A DNA stretch of 64,000 nucleotides from Sepiola atlantica (Eukaryota; Mollusca; Cephalopoda; Sepiida; Sepiolidae): the NCBI GenBank assembly GCA_963556195.1, contig CAUVYP010001208.1:3286001-3350000 (forward strand), in the 5' to 3' direction. This document shows positions 1-12,793 of the stretch, piece after piece. Positions within the stretch are counted from its first letter, which is position 1; each line of letters starts with the position of its first letter. The position numbers and the translations under genes were made by a program. The notes beneath the pieces are model-generated. The model had not been told where the DNA came from, did not search any database, and saw only the letters and a list, made by a program, of their open reading frames with translations.

Positions 1-150
1 TAACTTCCACATTTATTCGAATTGTGCAACGAAACTTTGAAGACCGTCTCGAATATGCCTTTTCTACTGAAGTACCAAGTTTCAGAATTGCAGCTCTTGT
101 ACTGCCGGAGATATGTCGATACAAACTGAATACGCAAAACATCAACAAAA
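1..150 (+). repeat. Partial satellite monomer (class R) at left edge
   Basis: The window opens inside a monomer, at the taacttccac landmark. The barcode cagaccgtctc with attgcagctc (here written gaagaccgtctcgaatatgcc) places it in class R. It matches the monomer at 4056-4241, including the unusual following base pattern aaaatgtagcg, so the array continues to the left beyond the window. Confidence 0.95.
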
Positions 151-3100
151 TGTAGCGCGTTTTAAAGTTGATATCGCTTTTGTTTATAACTTCCACATTT
201 ATTCGAATTGTGCAACGAAACTTTGCAGACAGTCGCGGAGACAGATTCTCTACTGAAGTACCAAGTTTCAGAAGTGCAGCTCTTGTACTGCCGGAGATAT
301 GTCGATACAAACTGAATACGCAAAACATCAACAAAATTTACCGCGTTTGAAAATTGATATCGCTTTTGTTTATAACTTCCACATTTATTCGAATTGTTAC
401 ACGAGACTTTGCAGACAGTCTCGAATAGGCCTTTTCTACTGAAGTACCAAGTTTCAGAAGTGCAGCTCTTGTATTGCCGGAGATACGTCGATACAAACTT
501 AATACGCAAAACATCAACAAAATTTAGCGCGTTTTAAAGTTGATATCGCTTTCGTTTATAACTTCCACATTTATTCGAATTGTGCAACGAAACTTTGCAG
601 ACAGTCGCGGAGACACATTTTCCACTGAAGTACCAAGTTTCAGAAGTGCAGCTCTTGTACTGCCGGAGATATGTCGATACAAACTGAATACGCAAAACAT
701 CAACAAAATTTAGCGCGTTTTAAAGTTGATATCGCTTTTGTTTATAACTTCCACATTTATTCGAATTGTGCAACGAAACTTTGCAGACAGTCGCGGAGAC
801 ACATTTTCTACTGAAGTACCAAGTTTCAGAAGTGCAGCTCTTGTACTGCCGGAGATATGTCGATACAAACTGAATACGCAAAACATCAACAAAATTAAGC
901 GCGTTTTAAAGTTGATATCGCTTTTGTTTATAACTTCCACATTTATTCGAATTGTGCAACGAAACTTTGCAGACAGTCTCGAATGGGCCTTTTCTACTGA
1001 AGTACCAAGTTTCAGAAGTGCAGCTCTTGTATTGCCGAAGATACGTCGATACAAACTTAATACGCAAAACATCAACAAAATTTAGCGCGTTTTAAAGTTG
1101 ATATCGCTTTCGTTTATAACTTCCACATTTATTCGAATTGTGCAACGAAACTTTGCAGACAGTCGCGGAGACACATTTTCCACTGAAGTACCAAGTTTCA
1201 GAAGTGCAGCTCTTGTACTGCCGGAGATATGTCGATACAAACTGAATACGCAAAACATCAACAAAATTTAGCGCGTTTTAAAGTTGATATCGCTTTTGTT
1301 TATAACTTCCACATTTATTCGAATTGTGCAACGAAACTTTGCAGACAGTCGCGGAGACACATTTTCTACTGAAGTACCAAGTTTCAGAAGTGCAGCTTTT
1401 GTACTGCCGGAGATATGTCGATACAAACTGAATACGCAAAACATCAACAAAATTTAGCGCGTTTTAAAGTTGATATCGCTTTTGTTTATAACTTCCACAT
1501 TTATTCGAATTGTGCAACGAAACTTTGCAGACAGTCTCGAATGGGCCCTTTCTACTGAAGTACCAAGTTTCAGAAGTGCAGCTCTTGTACTGCCGGAGAT
1601 ATGTCGATACAAACTGAATACGCAAAACATCAACAAAACTTAGCGCGTTTTAAAGTTGATATCGCTTTTGTTTATAACTTCCACATTTATTCGAATTGTG
1701 CAACGAAACTTTGCAGACAGTCGCGGAGACACATTTTCTACTGAAGTACCACGTTTCAGAAGTGCAGCTCTTGTACTGCCGGAGATATGTCGATACAAAC
1801 TGAATACGCAAAACATCAACAAAATTTAGCGCGTTTTAAAGTTCATATCGCTTTTGTGTATAACTTCCACATTTATTCGAATTGTGCAACGAAACTTTGC
1901 AGACCGTCTCCAATAGGCCTTTTCTACTGAAGTACCAAGTTTCAGAATTGCAGCTCTTGTACTGCCGGAGATATGTCGATACAAACTGAATACGCAAAAC
2001 ATCAACAAAATTTAGCGCGTTTTAAAGTTGATATCGCTTTTGTTTATAACTTCCACATTTATTCGAATTGTGCAACGAAACTTTGCAGACAGTCGCGGAG
2101 ACAGATTTTCTACTGAAGTACCAAGTTTCAGAAGTGCAGCTCTTGTACTGCCGGAGATATGTCGATACAAACTGAATACGCAAAACATCAACAAAATTTA
2201 GCGCGTTTTAAAATTGATATCGCTTTTGTTTATAACTTCCACATTTATTCGAATTGTTACACGAGACTTTGCAGACAGTCTCGAATAGGCCTTTTCTACT
2301 GAAGTACTAAGTTTCAGAAGTGCAGCTCTTGTATTCCCGGAGATATGTCGATACAAACTTAATACGCAAAACATCAACAAAATTTAGCGCGTTTTAAAGT
2401 TGATATCGCTTTCGTTTATAACTTCCACATTTATTCGAATTGTGCAACGAAACTTTGCAGACAGTCGTGGAGACACATTTTCCACTGAAGTACCAAGTTT
2501 CAGAAGTGCAGCTCTAGTACTGCCGGAGATATGTCGATACAAACTGAATACGCAAAACATCAACAAAATTTAGCGCGTTTTAAAGTTGATATCGCTTTTG
2601 TTTATAACTTCCACATTTATTCGAATTGTGCAACGAAACTTTGCAGACAGTCTCGAATAGGCCTTTTCTACTGAAGTACCAAGTTTCAGAAGTGCAGATC
2701 TTGTACTGCCGGAGATATGTCGATACAAACTGAATACGCAAAACATCAACAAAATTTAGCGCGTTTTAAAGTTGATATCGCTTTTGTTTATAACTTCCAC
2801 ATTTATTCGAATTGTGCAACGAAACTTTGCAGACAGTCGCGCAGACACATTTTCTACTGAAGTACCACGTTTCAGAAGTGCAGCTCTTGTACTGCCGGAG
2901 ATATGTCGATACAAACTGAATACGCAAAACATCAACAAAATTTAGCGCGTTTTAAAGTTGATATCGCTTTTGTTTATAACTTCCACATTTATTCGAATTG
3001 TGCAACGAAACTTTGCAGACAGTCTCGAATGGGCCCTTTCTACTGAAGTACCAAGTTTCAGAAGTGCAGCTCTTGTACTGCCGGAGATATGTCGATACAA

Positions 3101-3498
3101 ACTGAATACGCAAAACATCAACAAAATTTAGCGCGTTTTAAAGTTGATATCGCTTTTGTTTATAACTTCCACATTTATTCGAATTGTGCAACGAAACTTT
3201 GCAGACAGTCGCGGAGACACATTTTCTACTGAAGTACCACGTTTCAGAAGTGCAGCTCTTGTACTGCCGGAGATATGTCGATACAAACTGAATACGCAAA
3301 ACATCAACAAAATTTAGCGCGTTTTAAAGTTGATATCGCTTTTGTTTATAACTTCCACATTTAGTCGAATTGTGCAACGAAACTTTGCAGACAGTCGCGG
3401 AGACACATTTTCTACTGAAGTACCAAGTTTCAGAAGTGCAGCTCTTGTACTGCCGGAGATATGTCGATACAAACTGAATACGCAAAACATCAACAAAA
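1..3498 (+). repeat. Left-block higher-order repeat, copy A0 (incomplete)
   Basis: Order from 1: R(partial), P, Q, P, P, Q, P, P, Q, P, R, P, Q, P, Q, P, Q, P, P. The segment from the left edge to ~708 corresponds to ~4092-4799 in the next copy. From 1825 onward it corresponds to 5172 onward. Between these, A0 has four extra monomers compared with A1, so it would be about 22 monomers long. Its start lies outside the window. Confidence 0.85.
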
Positions 3499-6400
3499 TT
3501 TAGCGCGTTTTAAAGTTGATATCGCTTTTGTGTATAACTTCCACATTTATTCGAATTGTGCAACGAAACTTTGCAGACCGTCTCGAATAGGCCTTTTCTA
3601 CTGAAGTACCAAGTTTCAGAATTGCAGCTCTTGTACTGCCGGAGATATGTCGACAAAACTGAATACGCAAAACATCAACAAAATTTAGCGCGTTTTAAAG
3701 TTGATATCGCTTTTGTTTATAACTTCCACATTTATTCGAATTGTGCAACGAAACTTTGCAGACAGTCGCGGAGACAGATTTTCTACTGAGGTACCAAGTT
3801 TCAGAAGTGCAGCTCTTGTACTGCCGGAGATATGTCGATACAAACTGAATACGCAAAACATCAACAAAATTTAGCGCGTTTTAAAATTGATATCGCTTTT
3901 GTTTATAACTTCCACATTTATTGGAATTGTGCAACGAGACTTTGCAGACAGTCTCGAATAGGCCTTTTCTACTGAAGTACCAAGTTTCAGAAGTGCAGCT
4001 CTTGTATTGCCGGAGATATGTCGATACAAACTTAATACGCAAAACATCAACAAAATTTAGCGCGTTTTAAAGTTGATATCGCTTTCGTTTATAACTTCCA
4101 CATTTATTCGAATTGTGCAACGAAACTTTGCAGACCGTCTCGAATAGGCCTTTTCTACTGAAGTACCAAGTTTCAGAATTGCAGCTCTTGTACTGCCGGA
4201 GATATGTCGATACAAACTGAATACGCAAAACATCAACAAAATGTAGCGCGTTTTAAAGTTGATATCGCTTTTGTTTATAACTTCCACATTTATTCGAATT
4301 GTGCAACGAAACTTTGCAGACAGTCGCGGAGACAGATTCTCTACTGAAGTACCAAGTTTCAGAAGTGCAGCTCTTGTACTGCCGGAGATATGTCGATACA
4401 AACTGAATACGCAAAACATCAACAAAATTTAGCGCGTTTGAAAATTGATATCGCTTTTGTTTATAACTTCCACATTTATTCGAATTGTGCAACGAAACTT
4501 TGCAGACAGTCTCGAATAGGCCTTTTCTACTGAAGTACCAAGTTTCAGAAGTGCAGCTCTTGTATTGCCGGAGATATGTCGATACAAACTTAATACGGAA
4601 AACATCAACAAAATTTAGCGCGTTTTAAAGTTGATATCGCTTTTGTTTATAACTTCCACATTTATTCGAATTGTGCAACGAAACTTTGCAGACAGTCGCG
4701 GAGACACATTTTCCACTGAAGTACCAAGTTTCAGAAGTGCAGCTCTTGTACTGCCGCAGATATGTACATACAAACTGAATACGCAAAACATCAACAAAAT
4801 TTAGCGCGTTTTAAAGTTGATATCGCTTTTGTTTATAACTTCCACATTTATTCGAATTGTGCAACGAAACTTTGCAGACAGTCGCGGAGACACATTTTCT
4901 ACTGAAGTACCAAGTTTCAGAAGTGCAGCTCTTGTACTGCCGGAGATATGTCGATACAAACTGAATACGCAAAACATCAACAAAATTTAGCGCGTTTTAA
5001 AGTTGATATCGCTTTTGTTTATAACTTCCACATTTATTCGAATTGTGCAACGAAACTTTGCAGACAGTCGCGGAGACACATTTTCTACTGAAGTACCAAG
5101 TTTCAGAAGTGCAGCTCTTGTACTGCAGGTGATATGTCGATACAAACTGAATACGCAAAACATCAACAAAATTTAGCGCGTTTTAAAGTTGATATCGCTT
5201 TTGTGTATAACTTCCACATTTATTCGAATTGTGCAACGAAACTTTGCAGACCGTCTCCAATAGGCCTTTTCTACTGAAGTACTAAGTTTCAGAATTGCAG
5301 CTCTTGTACTGCCGGAGATATGTCGATACAAACTGAATACGCAAAACATCAACAAAATTTAGCGCGTTTTAAAGTTGATATCGCTTTTGTTTATAACTTC
5401 CACATTTATTCGAATTGTGCAACGAAACTTTGCAGACAGTCGCGGAGACAGATTTTCTACTGAAGTACCAAGTTTCAGAAGTGCAGCTCTTGTACTGCCG
5501 GAGATATGTCGATACAAACTGAATACGCAAAACATCAACAAAATTTAGCGCGTTTTAAAATTGATATCGCTTTTGTTTATAACTTCCACATTTATTCGAA
5601 TTGTTACACGAGACTTTGCAGACAGTCTCGAATAGGCCTTTTCTACTGAAGTACTAAGTTTCAGAAGTGCAGCTCTTGTATTCCCGGAGATATGTCGATA
5701 CAAACTTAATACGCAAAACATCAACAAAATTTAGCGCGTTTTAAAGTTGATATCGCTTTCGTTTATAACTTCCACATTTATTCGAATTGTGCAACGAAAC
5801 TTTGCAGACAGTCGTGGAGACACATTTTCCACTGAAGTACCAAGTTTCAGAAGTGCAGCTCTAGTACTGCCGGAGATATTTCGATACAAACTGAATACGC
5901 AAAACATCAACAAAATTTAGCGCGTTTTAAAGTTGATATCGCTTTTGTTTATAACTTCCACATTTATTCGAATTGTGCAACGAAACTTTGCAGACAGTCT
6001 CGAATGGGCCTTTTCTACTGAAGTACCAAGTTTCAGAAGTGCAGCTCTTGTACTGCCGGAGATATGTCGATACAAACTGAATACGCAAAACATCAACAAA
6101 ATTTAGCGCGTTTTAAAGTTGATATCGCTTTTGTTTATAACTTCCACATTTATTCGAATTGTGCAACGAAACTTTGCAGACAGTCGCGGAGACACATTTT
6201 CTACTGAAGTACCACGTTTCAGAAGTGCAGCTCTTGTACTGCCGGAGATATGTCGATACAAACTGAATACGCAAAACATCAACAAAATTTAGCGCGTTTT
6301 AAAGTTGATATCGCTTTTGTTTATAACTTCCACATTTATTCGAATTGTGCAACGAAACTTTGCAGACAGTCTCGAATGGGCCCTTTCTACTGCAGTACCA

Positions 6401-6845
6401 AGTTTCAGAAGTGCAGCTCTTGTACTGCCGGAGATATGTCGATACAAACTGAATACGCAAAACATCAACAAAATTTAGCGCGTTTTAAAGTTGATATCGC
6501 TTTTGTTTATAACTTCCACATTTATTCGAATTGTGCAACGAAACTTTGCAGACAGTCGCGGAGACACATTTTCTACTGAAGTACCACGTTTCAGAAGTGC
6601 AGCTCTTGTACTGCCGGAGATATGTCGATACAAACTGAATACGCAAAACATCAACAAGATTTAGCGCGTTTTAAAGTCGATATCGCTTTTGTTTATAACT
6701 TCCACATTTATTCGAATTGTGCAACGAAACTTTGCAGACAGTCGCGGAGACACATTTTCTACTGAAGTACCAAGTTTCAGAAGTGCAGCTCTTGTACTGC
6801 CGGAGATATGTCGATACAAACTGAATACGCAAAACATCAACAAAA
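3499..6845 (+). repeat. Left-block higher-order repeat, copy A1 (18 monomers)
   Basis: It opens with a 185-bp R monomer whose tail reads gtcgacaaaactg near 3650. Order: R(185), P, Q, R, P, Q, P, P, P, R, P, Q, P, Q, P, Q, P, P. Length is 3347 bp. The copies at 6288 (tgcagtacc) and 6660 (aagtcgatatc, preceded by caacaagat) carry markers shared with A2 but not with A0. Confidence 0.88.
5172..5357 (+). repeat. Reference copy of monomer class R
   Basis: Class R carries cagaccgtctcc or cagaccgtctcg, then aataggcc. It usually has ttttgtgtataac near the head and aattgcag instead of aagtgcag. Copies at 1825, 5172 and 8333 are equivalent positions of successive higher-order repeats. The 185-bp copies at 3499, 6846, 10007 and 11493 form a second R subtype with a shortened tail (gtcgacaaaactg). 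Confidence 0.9.
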
Positions 6846-7960
6846 TTTAGCGCGTTTTAAAGTTGATATCGCTTTTGTGTATAACTTCAACATTTATTCG
6901 AATTGTGCAACGAAACTTTGCAGACCGTCTCGAATAGGCCTTTTCTACTGAAGTACCAAGTTTCAGAATTGCAGCTCTTGTACTGCCGGAGATATGTCGA
7001 CAAAACTGAATACGCAAAACATCAACAAAATTTAGCGCGTTTTAAAGTTGATATCGCTTTTGTTTATAACTTCCACATTTATTCGAATTGTGCAACGAAA
7101 CTTTGCAGACAGTCGCGGAGACAGATTTTCTACTGAGGTACCAAGTTTCAGAAGTGCAGCTCTTGTACTGCCGGAGATATGTCGATACAAACTGAATACG
7201 CAAAACATCAACAAAATTTAGCGCGTTTTAAAGTTGATATCGCTTTTGTTTATAACTTCCACATTTATTCGAATTGTGCAACGAAACTTTGTAGACAGTC
7301 GCGGATAGGCCTTTTCTACTGAAGTACCAAGTTTCAGAAGTGCAGCTCTTGTACTGCCGGAGATATGTCGATACAAACCGAATACGCAAAACATCAACAA
7401 AATTTAGCGCGTTTTAAAGTTGATATCGCTTTTGTTTATAACTTCCACATTTATTCGAATTGTGCAACGAAACTTTGCAGACAGTCGCGGAGACAGATTC
7501 TCTACTGAAGTACCAAGTTTCAGAAGTGCAGCTCTTGTACTGCCGGAGATATGTCGATACAAACTGAATACGCAAAACATCAACAAAATTTAGCGCGTTT
7601 GAAAATTGATATCGCTTTTGTTTATAACTTCCACATTTATTCGAATTGTGCAACGAAACTTTGCAGACAGTCTCGAATAGGCCTTTTCTACTGAAGTACC
7701 AAGTTTCAGAAGTGCAGCTCTTGTATTGCCGGAGATATGTCGATACAAACTTAATACGGAAAACATCAACAAAATTTAGCGCGTTTTAAAGTTGATATCG
7801 CTTTCGTTTATAACTTCCACATTTATTCGAATTGTGCAACGAAACTTTGCAGACAGTCGCGGAGACACATTTTCCACTGAAGTACCAAGTTTCAGAAGTG
7901 CAGCTCTTGTACTGCCGCAGATATGTCGATACAAACTGAATACGCAAAACATCAACAAAA

Positions 7961-8146
7961 TTTAGCGCGTTTTAAAGTTGATATCGCTTTTGTTTATAAC
8001 TTCCACATTTATTCGAATTGTGCAACGAAACTTTGCAGACAGTCGCGGAGACACATTTTCTACTGAAGTACCAAGTTTCAGAAGTGCAGCTCTTGTACTG
8101 CCGGAGATATGTCGATACAAACTGAATACGCAAAACATCAACAAAA
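7961..8146 (+). repeat. Reference copy of monomer class P
   Basis: Class P carries cagacagtcgcggagacac followed by attttc. Variants have gagacagatt (for example 2011, 3684, 7031). P is the commonest class in the left 10 kb. The last copies are at 11307 and 11678, and none was seen to the right of that. Confidence 0.9.
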
Positions 8147-9076
8147 TTTAGCGCGTTTTAAAGTTGATATCGCTTTTGTTTATAACTTCCACATTTATTC
8201 GAATTGTGCAACGAAACTTTGCAGACAGTCGCGGAGACACATTTTCTACTGAAGTACCAAGTTTCAGAAGTGCAGCTCTTGTACTGCCGGAGATATGTCG
8301 ATACAAACTGAATACGCAAAACATCAACAAAATTTAGCGCGTTTTAAAGTTGATATCGCTTTTGTGTATAACTTCCACATTTATTCGAATTGTGCAACGA
8401 AACTTTGCAGACCGTCTCCAATAGGCCTTTTCTACTGAAGTACCAAGTTTCAGAAGTGCAGCTCTTGTACTGCCGGAGATATGTCGATACAAACTGAATA
8501 CGACAAACATCAACAAAATTTAGCGCGTTTTAAAGTTGATATCGCTTTTGTTTATAACTTCCACATTTATTCGAATTGTGCAACGAAACTTTGCAGACAG
8601 TCGCGGAGACAGATTTTCTACTGAAGTACCAAGTTTCAGAAGTGCAGCTCTTGTACTGCCGGAGATATGTCGATACAAACTGAATACGCAAAACATCAAC
8701 AAAATTTAGCGCGTTTTAAAATTGATATCGCTTTTGTTTATAACTTCCACATTTATTCGAATTGTTACACGAGACTTTGCAGACAGTCTCGAATAGGCCT
8801 TTTCTACTGAAGTACCAAGTTTCAGAAGTGCAGCTCTTGTATTCCCGGAGATATGTCGATACAAACTTAATACGCAAAACATCAACAAAATTTAGCGCGT
8901 TTTAAAGTTGATATCGCTTTCGTTTATAACTTCCACATTTATTCGAATTGTGCAACGAAACTTTGCAGACAGTCGTGGAGACACATTTTCCACTGAAGTA
9001 CCAAGTTTCAGAAGTGCAGCTCTAGTACTGCCGGAGATATGTCGATACAAACTGAATACGCAAAACATCAACAAAA

Positions 9077-9262
9077 TTTAGCGCGTTTTAAAGTTGATAT
9101 CGCTTTTGTTTATAACTTCCACATTTATTCGAATTGTGCAACGAAACTTTGCAGACAGTCTCGAATGGGCCTTTTCTACTGAAGTACCAAGTTTCAGAAG
9201 TGCAGCTCTTGTACTGCCGGAGATATGTCGATACAAACTGAATACGCAAAACATCAACAAAA
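9077..9262 (+). repeat. Reference copy of monomer class Q
   Basis: Class Q carries cagacagtctcgaat followed by aggcc or gggcc. One subtype has aaaattgatatc near the head and a ttacacgagac variant (337, 2197, 5544, 8705). Q is confined to the left block and alternates loosely with P. Confidence 0.9.
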
Positions 9263-10006
9263 TTTAGCGCGTTTTAAAGTTGATATCGCTTTTGTTTATA
9301 ACTTCCACATTTATTCGAATTGTGCAACGAAACTTTGCAGACAGTCGCGGAGACACATTTTCTACTGAAGTACCACGTTTCAGAAGTGCAGCTCTTTTAC
9401 TGCCGGAGATATGTCGATACAAACTGAATACGCAAAACATCAACAAAATTTAGCGCGTTTTAAAGTTGATATCGCTTTTGTTTATAACTTCCACATTTAT
9501 TCGAATTGTGCAACGAAACTTTGCAGACAGTCTCGAATGGGCCCTTTCTACTGCAGTACCAAGTTTCAGAAGTGCAGCTCTTGTACTGCCGGAGATATGT
9601 CGATACAAACTGAATACGCAAAACATCAACAAAATTTAGCGCGTTTTAAAGTTGATATCGCTTTTGTTTATAACTTCCACATTTATTCGAATTGTGCAAC
9701 GAAACTTTGCAGACAGTCGCGGAGACACATTTTCTACTGAAGTACCACGTTTCAGAAGTGCAGCTCTTGTACTGCCAGAGATATGTCGATACAAACTGAA
9801 TACGCAAAACATCAACAAGATTTAGCGCGTTTTAAAGTCGATATCGCTTTTGTTTATAACTTCCACATTTATTCGAATTGTGCAACGAAACTTTGCAGAC
9901 AGTCGCGGAGACACATTTTCTACTGAAGTACCAAGTTTCAGAAGTGCAGCTCTTGTACTGCCGGAGATATGTCGATACAAACTGAATACGCAAAACATCA
10001 ACAAAA

Positions 10007-11492
10007 TTTAGCGCGTTTTAAAGTTGATATCGCTTTTGTGTATAACTTCCACATTTATTCGAATTGTGCAACGAAACTTTGCAGACCGTCTCGAATAGGC
10101 CTTTTCTACTGAAGTACCAAGTTTCAGAATTGCAGCTCTTGTACTGCCGGAGATATGTCGACAAAACTGAATACGCAAAACATCAACAAAATTTAGCGCG
10201 TTTTAAAGTTGATATCGCTTTTGTTTATAACTTCCACATTTATTCGAATTGTGCAACGAAACTTTGCAGACAGTCGCGGAGACAGATTTTCTACTGAGGT
10301 ACCAAGTTTCAGAAGTGCAGCTCTTGTACTGCCGGAGATATGTCGATACAAACTGAATACGCAAAACATCAACAAAATTTAGCGCGTTTTAAAGTTGATA
10401 TCGCTTTTGTTTATAACTTCCACATTTATTCGAATTGTGCAACGAAACTTTGTAGACAGTCGCGGATAGGCCTTTTCTACTGAAGTACCAAGTTTCAGAA
10501 GTGCAGCTCTTGTACTGCCGGAGATATGTCGATACAAACCGAATACGCAAAACATCAACAAAATTTAGCGCGTTTTAAAGTTGATATCGCTTTTGTTTAT
10601 AACTTCCACATTTATTCGAATTGTGCAACGAAACTTTGCACAGATTAGCCGAGTCACATGTTCTACGGAAGTACCAAGTTTCAGAAGTGCAGCTCTTTTA
10701 CTGCCGGAGATATGTCGATACAAACTGAATACGCAAAACATCAACAAAATTTAGCGCGTTTTAAAGTTGATATCGCTTTTGTTTATAACTTCCACATTTA
10801 TTCGAATTGTGCAACGAAATTTTGCACAGATTAGCGGAGGCACATTTTCTACTGAAGTACCAAGTTTCAGAAGTGCAGCTCTTGTACTGCCGGAGATATG
10901 TCGATACAAACTGAATACGCAAAACATCAACAAATTTAGCGCGTTTTAAAGTTGATATCGCTTTTGTTTATAACTTCCACATTTATTCGAATTGTGCAAC
11001 GAAACTTTGCAGACAGTCGCGGAGACACATGTTCTACTGAAGTACCAAGTTTCAGAAGTGCAGCTCTTGTACTGCCGGAGATATGTCGATACAAACTGAA
11101 TACGCAAAACATCAACAAAATTTAGCGCGTTTTAAAGTTGATATCGCTTTTGTTTATAACTTCCACATTTATTCGAATTATGCAACGAAATTTTGCACAG
11201 ATTAGCGGAGGCACATTTTCTACTGAAGTACCAAGTTTCAGAAGTGCAGCTCTTGTACTGCCGGAGATATGTCGATACAAACTGAATACGCAAAACATCA
11301 ACAAAATTTAGCGCGTTTTAAAGTCGATATCGCTTTTGTTTATAACTTCCACATTTATTCGAATTGTGCAACGAAACTTTGCAGACAGTCGCGGAGACAC
11401 ATTTTCTACTGAAGTACCAAGTTTCAGAAGTGCAGCTCTTGTACTGCCGGAGATATGTCGATACAAACTGAATACGCAAAACATCAACAAAA
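10007..11492 (+). repeat. Transition-zone eight-monomer repeat, copy 1
   Basis: Order: R(185), P, D, E, F(185), K, F, P; length 1486 bp. It begins exactly like A2 (R185-P-D), then switches at ~10.63 kb to the cacagattagcgg barcodes of the right-hand family. The F at 10750 lacks one base of the A-run (caacaaattta, ~10933). The F at 11121 carries gaattatgc. Confidence 0.87.
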
Positions 11493-12793
11493 TTTAGCGC
11501 GTTTTAAAGTTGATATCGCTTTTGTGTATAACTTCCACATTTATTCGAATTGTGCAACGAAACTTTGCAGACCGTCTCGAATAGGCCTTTTTTACTGAAG
11601 TACCAAGTTTCAGAATTGCAGCTCTTGTACTGCCGGAGATATGTCGACAAAACTGAATACGCAAAACATCAACAAAATTTAGCGCGTTTTAAAGTTGATA
11701 TCGCTTTTGTTTATAACTTCCACATTTATTCGAATTGTGCAACGAAACTTTGCAGACAGTCGCGGAGACAGATTTTCTACAGAGGTACCAAGTTTCAGAA
11801 GTGCAGCTCTTGTACTGCCGGAGATATGTCGATACAAACTGAATACGCAAAACATCAACAAAATTTAGCGCGTTTTAAAGTTGATATCGCTTTTGTTTAT
11901 AACTTCCACATTTATTCGAATTGTGCAACGAAACTTTGTAGACAGTCGCGGATAGGCCTTTTCTACTGAAGTACCAAGTTTCAGAAGTGCAGCTCTTGTA
12001 CTGCCGGAGATATGTCGATACAAACCGAATACGCAAAACATCAACAAAATTTAGCGCGTTTTAAAGTTGATATCGCTTTTGTTTATAACTTCCACATTTA
12101 TTCGAATTGTGCAACGAAACTTTGCACAGATTAGCGGAGTCACATGTTCTACGGAAGTACCAAGTTTCAGAAGTGCAGCTCTTTTACTGCCGGGGATATG
12201 TCGATACAAACTGAATACGCAAAACATCAACAAAATTTAGCGCGTTTTAAAGTTGATATCGCTTTTGTTTATAACTTCCACATTTATTCGAATTGTGCAA
12301 CGAAATTTTGCACAGATTAGCGGAGGCACATTTTCTACTGAAGTACCAAGTTTCAGAAGTGCAGCTCTTGTACTGCCGGAGATATGTCGATACAAACTGA
12401 ATACGCAAAACATCAACAAAATTTAGCGCGTTTTAAAGTTGATATCGCTTTTGTTTATAACTTCCACATTTATTCGAATTGTGCAACGAAACTTTGCAGA
12501 CAGTCGCGGAGACACATGTTCTACTGAAGTACCAAGTTTCAGAAGTGCAGCTCTTGTACTGCCGGAGATATGTCGATACAAACTGAATACGCAAAACATC
12601 AACAAAATTTAGCGCGTTTTAAAGTTGATATCGCTTTTGTTTATAACTTCCACATTTATTCGAATTATGCAACGAAATTTTGCACAGATTAGCGGAGGCA
12701 CATTTTCTACTGAAGTACCAAGTTTCAGAAGTGCAGCTCTTGTACTGCCGGAGATATGTCGATACAAACTGAATACGCAAACTATCAACAAAA
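11493..12793 (+). repeat. Transition-zone eight-monomer repeat, copy 2
   Basis: Order: R(185), P, D, E, F, K, Ft. This repeats copy 1 at offset ~1486-1488, including the rare gaattatgc at ~12664. The eighth position, P in copy 1, is taken by the first class I monomer (12794). This is therefore the hand-over from the R-anchored to the I-anchored periodicity. Confidence 0.87.

Larger units (their letters stand above)
6846..10006 (+). repeat. Left-block higher-order repeat, copy A2 (17 monomers)
   Basis: Order: R(185), P, D, P, Q, P, P, P, R, P, Q, P, Q, P, Q, P, P; length 3161 bp. It matches A1 monomer by monomer except that a single D at 7217 stands where A1 has Q and R. This is the earliest D in the window. 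Markers tgcagtacc (~9550), caacaagat (~9810) and aagtcgatatc (~9835) are shared with A1 at a constant offset of 3161. Confidence 0.88.

Noticed and set aside
11550..11969. Longest plus-strand open frame (139 residues) and the related 77-, 102- and 109-residue frames
   Set aside because: They span two or three monomers only where class D, Q or R barcodes, or a one-base deletion, remove a stop. They recur wherever that monomer order recurs and show no known domain.
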